Shown in pieces: positions 1-5,501 of a DNA stretch of 9,241 nt (its first letter is position 1; the number at the start of each line of letters is the position of its first letter). Source of the DNA: Betaproteobacteria bacterium (GTDB taxonomy: Bacteria; Pseudomonadota; Gammaproteobacteria; Burkholderiales; Burkholderiaceae_C). Both the position numbers and the translations under genes were made by a program. Location of the stretch: positions 1-9,241 of the forward strand of contig RFNL01000197.1 of NCBI GenBank assembly GCA_009927195.1, written 5' to 3'. The notes below the pieces were generated by a model. The model worked only from the letters and a program-made list of their open reading frames with translations. It made no database searches and was not told the DNA's origin.

Positions 1-1426
1 AAGGCACATTCAATTGCGAGGCGGCCAGTTGGCCAAAAGTGAGCGCATGGCCTTGGCCTTGGTCTGGGCTGCCGCTGGCCACCGTGACATCGCCATTGGC
101 ATGCCAGGTGACATGGGCGCTCTCCCACCCTTGCCCGCATGGCTCGACATACATGGCCACACCCAAACCCACCCATTCGCCTTTGGCGCGGCGCTCGCGT
201 TGCGACGCACGCTCTTGTGCATAGCCAAATCGCTCGCACGCCATCTCCAACAATTGGGGGAAATCACCAGAGTCCAAGGTCTCACCGGTGGGTGTCGCAT
301 GCGGCATGGCTTGGGCAGGTATCAAATTGATGCGGCGCAGTTGCACCGGGTCCATGCCCAAGCGGCGTGCAGCCCGGTCGATCAAGGACTCCATCAACAA
401 TGCGGCCTCTGGCCGGCCAGCACCACGGTAGATCCCCACCGGGGCGGTGTGGGCGCGGCGCGCCTGGCTCTGGATGTGTCCGTTGGGTACGCGGTAGGGC
501 CCCGGCAAAATGCGTGTGGCATTGCGCATCGGTACCAAGGCAGAAAACGGCAACCACGCACCCAAGGCATATTGCAGTTGCGCTTGCAAAGACACCATTT
601 GCCCGTTGGCGTCGACCGACAACTGGGCGTGCAATTGCGCGCCCCGGCCGTGTTGCCCCGACAAAAACTCCTCAGAACGGCTGGCTTTCCACTGCACGGT
701 GGTGGCCAAGCGATGCGCAGCCAAGGCCACCAAAATATCCTCCGGGGTGATGGAAGCCTTGGCCCCAAAAGCACCGCCCACATCGGGCGAGATCAAATGC
801 ACTTGCGACGGTGTCAAGCCCAGGGCACGGGCCAGATCGGCTTGGGCGCGCGAAGGGGTCTGGCTGCCCAGCCACACCTGCAAGCGTTGCGCCGGGACTT
901 GCCAGTGCGCCACACAAGCGCGTGGCTCCATGGCCATGGCCAACACGCGCGGCACCGTTAAATCCACGCTGACCTGTGTGCCCCACCTTGCTGTCGCATC
1001 GCCAAAGCGGTGCTCAAAGCCAGCCACCACAGGGGAGTCGGGGTCGGCATCACCCCAGGCCTTGATCGGGTGCAAGGACACCCTGACTGCATCGGCCGCC
1101 GCTTGCGCGGTGCTGGCATCGCGGGCCAATACCATGGCCAGCGCTTGGCCCACATGTTCCACCGTGGTGTCGGCCAGCAAAGGCATGGGGACATCCACCG
1201 ACAATGGCCACAAAGGATTCACGCCGGGAGTGGGCACATTTTGCACATCGCTGGCTTGCCACACGGCCACCACACCGGGCAGGGCCAGGGCTGGCGATGC
1301 ATCGATGCCCAACACCTGGGCATGCGCGTGGTCGCTGCGAACAAATGCTGCATGCAAAGCGTTTGGCGGGGCGGCGTCTTGGACGTAAAACCCCTGCCCG
1401 CGAATCAATCGCTCATCAACGGGCAT
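1..1426 (-). CDS. Xanthine/aldehyde oxidase-family molybdopterin-binding large subunit (3' part missing)
   Basis: This frame is open from an ATG at 1426 to the left window edge. It encodes the first 475 residues of a protein whose family is usually about 750-790 residues long. The family is the large subunit of Mo-cofactor hydroxylases (XdhB/CoxL-like), which hydroxylate aldehydes or N-heterocycles with water as oxygen donor. Visible landmarks are an N-terminal RLIRGQGFYVQD segment, PRV...MEPRACVAHW, the cofactor motif GGAFGAK (residues 217-223), IYRGAGRPE (332-340) and a GQG loop near 457-459. The catalytic glutamate lies beyond the window. The YRGAGRPE loop matches xanthine/aldehyde oxidase-type enzymes rather than true CO dehydrogenase, whose loop carries a cysteine (AYRCSFR). 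The start lies 4 bases after the aminotransferase stop; no strong Shine-Dalgarno sequence is visible and no alternative upstream start was found. The FAD and [2Fe-2S] subunits are not in this window and would be expected further downstream. Family is certain by motif; substrate is unknown. Confidence 0.9.
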   Translation of the reverse strand, partial: MPVDERLIRGQGFYVQDAAPPNALHAAFVRSDHAHAQVLGIDASPALALPGVVAVWQASDVQNVPTPGVNPLWPLSVDVPMPLLADTTVEHVGQALAMVLARDASTAQAAADAVRVSLHPIKAWGDADPDSPVVAGFEHRFGDATARWGTQVSVDLTVPRVLAMAMEPRACVAHWQVPAQRLQVWLGSQTPSRAQADLARALGLTPSQVHLISPDVGGAFGAKASITPEDILVALAAHRLATTVQWKASRSEEFLSGQHGRGAQLHAQLSVDANGQMVSLQAQLQYALGAWLPFSALVPMRNATRILPGPYRVPNGHIQSQARRAHTAPVGIYRGAGRPEAALLMESLIDRAARRLGMDPVQLRRINLIPAQAMPHATPTGETLDSGDFPQLLEMACERFGYAQERASQRERRAKGEWVGLGVAMYVEPCGQGWESAHVTWHANGDVTVASGSPDQGQGHALTFGQLAASQLNVP

Positions 1427-1430
1427 GGTC

Positions 1431-2741
1431 TCAGGCCAAGGCTTTTTGGATGGAGCGCGTGGCCATGTCCTCGAGCCAGGCCAAATCCACATCGCAATGG
1501 GACTCACAGAGGAACCAGGGTTCGCGGGAATCGGGTTCGAGCATCACCCCATGGGCAATCATTTGCCAGGCAAATCGCCGGTACAAGTCGCTGTTGGTCT
1601 TGCGCCAGTCGCGGTAGGTTTGCGGCACTTCGGGGGTGAAATGGATGCCCAACATGGCAGGCGGGCCGGCAAAGGCATGCGGCACACCCGCATGCGTGAA
1701 CACTCGGCCCAACAGCGCTTTGATTTGCAGCCCCATTTGGTCTATGGTTTGCAAGGCATCGGTGTGGGTCAAAATGTCCAAGGTCGCATGGGCTGCGCGC
1801 AGCGCCACCATGTTGGCCGTATAGGTGCCCCCATGCACCACGCCACCCGGGTGAGAGCCCACCACATCCATCACATCGGCGCGGCCGCCAAAAGCGGCCA
1901 CCGGGTAACCATTGCCCATGGCTTTGGCAAAGGTGGTCAAGTCGGCGTGAATGCCATACAAAGCCTGCGCGCCGCCAGCGGCGACTCGAAAACCGGTTTT
2001 CACCTCGTCCAAAATCAGCAAGGCCCCGTGTTGCTGGCACAAATCGCGCAAGCGTTGCAACCAAGCCGGCGTGGCTGAAATGCTGCCCGCATTGCCAATG
2101 ATGGGCTCCAAAATGACGCAGGCGAGCTCTTGGCCACGCTGGACAAACAACTGTTCCAAAGCTTCGCCATCGTTGAGGCCAATGATGTCGACCAGGGCGC
2201 GGGTGTTTTGTGCAATGCCTGCCCCAAACGGAATCACTTGGGGTGGTGTCGTACCGCTGGGGTCCCAGTTTTCAATGTCAGACTTCCACATCACCTCGTC
2301 AAAAAGACCGTGGAAACCACCTTCGACCATGGCGATGCGCTTGCGCCCGGTAAAGCCTCGGGCGGTTCTCAATGCACCCATCACCGCCTCGGTGCCTGAA
2401 TTGGCAAAGCGCATTTTGTCGATCTGTGGGCACAAGGCCTTGACCTGTTGCACCACCTGGGCATCCAAGGCGGTGGAAAAACCAGTGACGGTGCCGCCGC
2501 GCTGGATTTGATCCACCACGGCCGCATCCACCCGCACATCGCGGTAACCCAAGATGATGGGGCCATACCCCAATCGAAAGTCGACATGCTCTTTGCCATC
2601 GACATCGGTGATGCGGCAACCCTTGGCGCTTTGCAAAAAAACCGTGTGGTCATCGCCCCAATAGCGGTAGTTTTCGGCCACGCCCTGTGGCATGTGGTCG
2701 TGGGCTTGGCGCATCAAGGCGCTTTGAACAGAGGGCTTCAT
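1431..2741 (-). CDS. Class III PLP aminotransferase, glutamate-1-semialdehyde aminomutase-like
   Basis: A 436-residue protein of PLP fold type I, class III aminotransferase. Such enzymes move an amino group between an amino compound and an oxo acid, or within a molecule. Motifs in order are the N-terminal MPQGVAENYRYW, DFRLGYGPIILGY, NSGTEAVMGALRTARGFTGR (PLP phosphate region, 114-133), GGFHG (141-145), LILDEVKTGFR (242-252; Asp245 contacts the PLP ring nitrogen) and TFAKAMGNGYPVAAFGG (270-286), where Lys273 should form the Schiff base. The NSGTEA and DEVKTGFR blocks are HemL-like, but AKAMGNGYPVAA differs from HemL's usual glycine-rich lysine loop. With no haem gene nearby, a true HemL role is unlikely. 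The start at 2741 leaves a 16-base gap after the oxidoreductase stop. An in-frame ATG at 2795 would overlap that gene and lacks a clear Shine-Dalgarno; one at 2714 is also possible. Neighbours suggest a catabolic or biosynthetic transaminase whose aldehyde or keto product is handled by the flanking dehydrogenase or Mo-hydroxylase. Confidence 0.92.
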   Translation of the reverse strand: MKPSVQSALMRQAHDHMPQGVAENYRYWGDDHTVFLQSAKGCRITDVDGKEHVDFRLGYGPIILGYRDVRVDAAVVDQIQRGGTVTGFSTALDAQVVQQVKALCPQIDKMRFANSGTEAVMGALRTARGFTGRKRIAMVEGGFHGLFDEVMWKSDIENWDPSGTTPPQVIPFGAGIAQNTRALVDIIGLNDGEALEQLFVQRGQELACVILEPIIGNAGSISATPAWLQRLRDLCQQHGALLILDEVKTGFRVAAGGAQALYGIHADLTTFAKAMGNGYPVAAFGGRADVMDVVGSHPGGVVHGGTYTANMVALRAAHATLDILTHTDALQTIDQMGLQIKALLGRVFTHAGVPHAFAGPPAMLGIHFTPEVPQTYRDWRKTNSDLYRRFAWQMIAHGVMLEPDSREPWFLCESHCDVDLAWLEDMATRSIQKALA

Positions 2742-2757
2742 GCTGCGCAAGGCTTCA

Positions 2758-3693
2758 TCAGGTCGGCGCTGGTTCGCTGCCCCAGGCTTGGCCATAGGGC
2801 GGTCGCAACAACAAACCGGCCCGCTCTTCGAGCAAGCGCACCACATTCAATTCGCCCGCTTGCGGTCCGTAGGTTTGCATGGCTTGCTGAAACATTTTTT
2901 GGGCCAAGGCGCCCATGGTCAATTCATACCCCTGTGACTGTGCCACTTGGTTGATCAAGCCCAAATCCTTGCAACACAGGGCCAGCGAAAAACTGGGGTC
3001 GTAGTGACCCGCAAAAATGGAGGGCACATCGTGCTGCGCCACCCAACTATTGCCCGCACTGGATTGGATGGCCTCCCACACGGTGTTCAAAGGAATACCG
3101 GCCTTGGCACCCATCATCAACCCCTCGCCGATGGCTGCGGCACTGACAAACCACAGTAGATTGGTGAGCAACTTGATGGTGGCACCATTGCCATGCTGAC
3201 CCACATGGAAAATTTTTTCGCCCAGCACATCAAAAATCGGTTTGTATTGCTTGAAAACAGATTCGTCGCCCCCGACAAAGATCGACAAACGCCCCAAGGC
3301 CGCAAAGTCCACAGCGTTGGTGACGGGCGCTTCCAAAAAGTCTGCCCCACGCTGCTGGGCCATGCTGGCCAACTGCTGCACCAATTCAACGGCGCTGGTG
3401 GACGTGTCAATCACCGCCATACCCGGCCTGAGCGCGGCCATCACACCCGATTCGCCCAGCATCACCTCCTGAATCTGGGCCGGACCGGGCAATGAGGCCA
3501 TCACCACATCCGCCTGGGCCATGCCTTGGTGAACATCCGATGCCCAATGGGCGCCTTGCGCCAATAAATTGGCGGCTTTGTCCGGGGCCCGATCAAACAC
3601 CGTCAAGGGATAACCGGCTTTGAGCAAATTGGCGGCCATGGGGTTGCCCATGTTGCCAATTCCCATGAAAAAAATACGCGGCCTGATGGACAT
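2758..3693 (-). CDS. NAD(P)-dependent oxidoreductase, 3-hydroxyisobutyrate dehydrogenase family
   Basis: A 311-residue beta-hydroxyacid dehydrogenase. The family interconverts beta-hydroxy acids and semialdehydes or oxo acids with NAD(P). The Rossmann motif FMGIGNMGNPMA lies at residues 9-20. Asp34-Arg35 in VFDR falls where NAD/NADP choice is made. The segment AVIDTSTS (93-100) precedes the substrate loop EAPVTNAVDF (121-130). The catalytic lysine is Lys174 in GNGATIKLLTNLLW, and CKDLGLINQV (241-250) is the conserved C-terminal motif. Two departures stand out. The usual substrate-binding Ser-Gly-Gly after APV is Thr-Asn-Ala, and the first Asn of the KxxNN motif is Thr177 (Asn178 kept). This suggests a substrate other than 3-hydroxyisobutyrate; glyoxylate/succinic semialdehyde reductase or tartronate semialdehyde reductase relatives are alternatives. 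The start at 3693 puts MSIRPRIFFMGIG at the N-terminus, with AAGGCGGA upstream and a 19-base gap from the methyltransferase stop. It is the second gene of the block. Confidence 0.92.
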   Translation of the reverse strand: MSIRPRIFFMGIGNMGNPMAANLLKAGYPLTVFDRAPDKAANLLAQGAHWASDVHQGMAQADVVMASLPGPAQIQEVMLGESGVMAALRPGMAVIDTSTSAVELVQQLASMAQQRGADFLEAPVTNAVDFAALGRLSIFVGGDESVFKQYKPIFDVLGEKIFHVGQHGNGATIKLLTNLLWFVSAAAIGEGLMMGAKAGIPLNTVWEAIQSSAGNSWVAQHDVPSIFAGHYDPSFSLALCCKDLGLINQVAQSQGYELTMGALAQKMFQQAMQTYGPQAGELNVVRLLEERAGLLLRPPYGQAWGSEPAPT

Positions 3694-3712
3694 GATGGGA
3701 GATCCGCCTTGC

Positions 3713-4429
3713 TCAGGGATTGGATTTGACAAAAGCCAAGAATTGATGGCCCGTGCGAGATGGGTTGAGAAAACGCAGGCCCACATTTTCCAGCATGGTC
3801 AAGGCTTGCGCGAAGTTGTAAGTGCGGTATTGAACGGTTTGGGCCATCACCCGATGAGGGCCATCGTCCAGATAATAGTGTTTGATAAAACCGTCTGGGT
3901 GCGGATCAATTTGCTGTCCATAGATCATGCCGTTGGAGATGGGCTTTTGGTAATCGTGGTGCGGGCCTTGGATGCCCAGCAGCAACTGTCCACCTGGCGT
4001 GATGTGTGCCGCCACGCGCGCCAGTCCTTCTAAATTACCCAGCTCATCGGGAATGTGGCTGACCATGAAGGGCTCTTTATCGCCATCGAAAACAAAATAC
4101 CAGACACCGCCATAAGAGAAAGCCACCTCGTAGGGGTGGCTTAATTGCATTTGGGTCACGTTTTCTCGGGCCAGACTGACATTGGGAAAACCTTTGAGCC
4201 TTTCTTGGGCAATATTGAGCATGGCCTGGGTCAGGTCGATGCCGGCGATCTCGACATCAGGGCGGCGCTTGGCCAATGCTTCCATGATCAAGCCCGTGCC
4301 ACAACCAATTTCCAAAACATGGCGAAAGTCCGCTTGTTGCATCAATTGGGTCACGATTTGATCGTAATCGTAGTACCCCGATGTCATGATGACATCGTAA
4401 TACGCCGACATATTGGTGTAATCGCCCAT
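3713..4429 (-). CDS. Class I SAM-dependent methyltransferase
   Basis: A 238-residue cytoplasmic protein with a Rossmann-type methyltransferase fold. Motif I is VLEIGCGTG (38-46), which binds SAM. The acidic post-I strand IAGIDLTQAM (61-70) supplies Asp65, expected to bind the ribose hydroxyls. An aromatic FSYGGVWYFVF segment (104-114) sits where motif II/III normally follows, and TPGGQLLLGIQG (144-155) is the motif III strand. The N-terminus (SAYYDVIMTSGYYDYD) is rich in tyrosine and probably caps the active site. The acceptor atom cannot be read from the sequence. The start at 4429 is favoured because AGGAG sits 5 bases upstream and because the longer in-frame extension to 4492 would run across intergenic DNA with no recognisable protein motif. 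It is the first gene of the minus-strand block, so a promoter is expected in 4430-4552. Confidence 0.9.
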   Translation of the reverse strand: MGDYTNMSAYYDVIMTSGYYDYDQIVTQLMQQADFRHVLEIGCGTGLIMEALAKRRPDVEIAGIDLTQAMLNIAQERLKGFPNVSLARENVTQMQLSHPYEVAFSYGGVWYFVFDGDKEPFMVSHIPDELGNLEGLARVAAHITPGGQLLLGIQGPHHDYQKPISNGMIYGQQIDPHPDGFIKHYYLDDGPHRVMAQTVQYRTYNFAQALTMLENVGLRFLNPSRTGHQFLAFVKSNP

Positions 4430-4434
4430 GAAAA

Positions 4435-4439
4435 CTCCT
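4435..4439 (-). promoter_or_regulatory. Shine-Dalgarno site of the methyltransferase gene
   Basis: On the minus strand this reads AGGAG, 5 bases before the ATG at 4429. It is the strongest ribosome binding site of the left gene block and decides the start against the longer in-frame extension at 4492. Confidence 0.75.
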
Positions 4440-4481
4440 GGTGGGACCTGTTCGAATTTGGGCCAAAGCTTACACCATGCG

Positions 4482-4511
4482 ATTGTTGGCACAGGGCCCC
4501 GGCCTTGTGAA
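4482..4511 (-). promoter_or_regulatory. Candidate sigma-70 promoter for the left gene block
   Basis: On the minus strand a TTCACA box (4506-4511; five of six to TTGACA) and an AACAAT box (4482-4487; four of six to TATAAT) are 18 bases apart. Transcription would start near 4475, giving a leader of about 45 bases before the methyltransferase ATG. This is a consensus match by eye only. The 123-base divergent gap 4430-4552 must also hold the GTPase gene's promoter, for which I see no convincing boxes. No operator, riboswitch or strong palindrome was recognised in the gap. Confidence 0.28.
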
Positions 4512-4552
4512 CGAAAATCATTGCACCCGTTTCACTTTCGCAATCCGTTCAC

Positions 4553-5470
4553 ATGGCGATCCAATGGTTCCCTGGTCACATGCACCTCACGCGCAAAGCG
4601 ATTGGGGAGCGCATCAAAGACATCGATGTGGTCATCGAAATGTTGGACGCGCGCTTGCCCGGCTCCAGCGCCAACCCCATGCTCGGTGAGTTGATCCAGG
4701 GCAAACCCACTCTCAAGGTTTTGAGCAAGCAAGACCTGGCCGATGCGGACCGCACCCAAGATTGGCTTCGACACTACAACGCACAGCCCGGTGTGCGTGC
4801 GCTGGCCCTGGACACCAGCATGGCCTCACCCGCCAAGGCCCTGATTCAAGCTTGTCAAACACTGGCCCCCATGCGCGGTGGCATGGTCAAGCCCATGCGG
4901 GTGTTGATGTGTGGCATTCCCAACGTGGGCAAGTCCACCCTGATCAACACCCTCAAAGGGCAACGTGCGGCCAAAACCGGTGACGAGGCCGGGGTGACCA
5001 AGGTGGAGCAACGCATCAGTTTGGCCGATGACTTCTACATCTACGACACCCCAGGTGTTTTATGGCCCCGCATCATCGTGGCGCAAAGCGGCTACAACCT
5101 GGCCGCCAGTGGTGCCGTGGGTGTGAACGCATTTGACGAGCAAGAGGTGGCCTTGGAGTTGCTGCAATACCTGCTGAACCACTACCCCCAAAATTTGGCT
5201 CTGCGCTACAAGGTGCCCGCTGCGTCGCTGCACAGTGACGCAGAGTGGCTGCAAGCCATTGCGCGCCAACGCGGCGCGGTGCAAAGCGGGGGGCGTTTGA
5301 ACACCGCAAAAGCCGCTGACTTGGTGATCCATGACTTTCGCTCGGGTGCCTTGGGGCGCGTCACACTGGAAACCCCCACCGAATTTGCGCAGTGGCTCAA
5401 GCTTGGCCAACTAGCGGATGCACAGCGCCAACAAAAACCCAAACGAAGCGCAAAATCCAAAACCTCCTGA
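4553..5470 (+). CDS. rbgA: RbgA/YlqF-type ribosome biogenesis GTPase
   Basis: A 305-residue GTPase with circularly permuted motifs, the hallmark of the YlqF/RbgA/MTG1 family that helps late assembly of the large ribosomal subunit. The N-terminal signature WFPGHM (5-10) is followed by DVVIEMLDARLPGSS (25-39). The G4-like SKQD (58-61) comes before the P-loop GIPNVGKST (121-129), then G2 around GVT (147-149) and G3 DTPG (165-168). The C-terminal domain follows and ends in a basic tail, KPKRSAKSKTS, fitting RNA contact. Length and start (MAIQWFPGHM) match the family. No clear Shine-Dalgarno precedes the ATG. G4 is SKQD rather than the canonical NKxD; a Ser or Thr at that position is tolerated in some GTPases, so the protein is probably active. 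It is transcribed alone, divergent from the methyltransferase and convergent with lpdA. The role in the ribosome is inferred from the family. Confidence 0.93.
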   Translation: MAIQWFPGHMHLTRKAIGERIKDIDVVIEMLDARLPGSSANPMLGELIQGKPTLKVLSKQDLADADRTQDWLRHYNAQPGVRALALDTSMASPAKALIQACQTLAPMRGGMVKPMRVLMCGIPNVGKSTLINTLKGQRAAKTGDEAGVTKVEQRISLADDFYIYDTPGVLWPRIIVAQSGYNLAASGAVGVNAFDEQEVALELLQYLLNHYPQNLALRYKVPAASLHSDAEWLQAIARQRGAVQSGGRLNTAKAADLVIHDFRSGALGRVTLETPTEFAQWLKLGQLADAQRQQKPKRSAKSKTS

Positions 5471-5475
5471 GCACC

Positions 5476-5490
5476 CCAGGCACACCCTGG
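5476..5490. terminator. Small hairpin between convergent rbgA and lpdA ends
   Basis: The 31-base gap between the two stop codons contains CCAGG-CACAC-CCTGG, a perfect 5-bp stem with a 5-base loop that reads the same way on both strands. It could help end transcription of both convergent units. There is no T-run after it on either strand, so it is not a classic Rho-independent terminator. Confidence 0.3.
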
Positions 5491-5501
5491 CTGGCCGGCA
5501 G

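Noticed and set aside
14..961. Plus-strand open frame of 315 codons at the left edge
   Set aside because: The opposite strand encodes an uninterrupted Mo-hydroxylase with GGAFGAK and YRGAGRPE motifs; the plus frame shows no recognisable domain and unnatural composition.
510..1388. Plus-strand open frame of 292 codons
   Set aside because: It is also antisense to the Mo-hydroxylase gene, is rich in Cys/Ala/Thr without domain motifs, and has no ribosome binding context.
1..1426. Carbon monoxide dehydrogenase large subunit (coxL)
   Set aside because: The active-site loop reads YRGAGRPE instead of the cysteine-containing AYRCSFR of genuine CO dehydrogenase.
4512..4540. CGAAA...TTTCG inverted repeat in the divergent gap as an operator
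   Set aside because: The arms are only 5 bases with a 19-base spacer, which is expected by chance; no regulator gene is adjacent.
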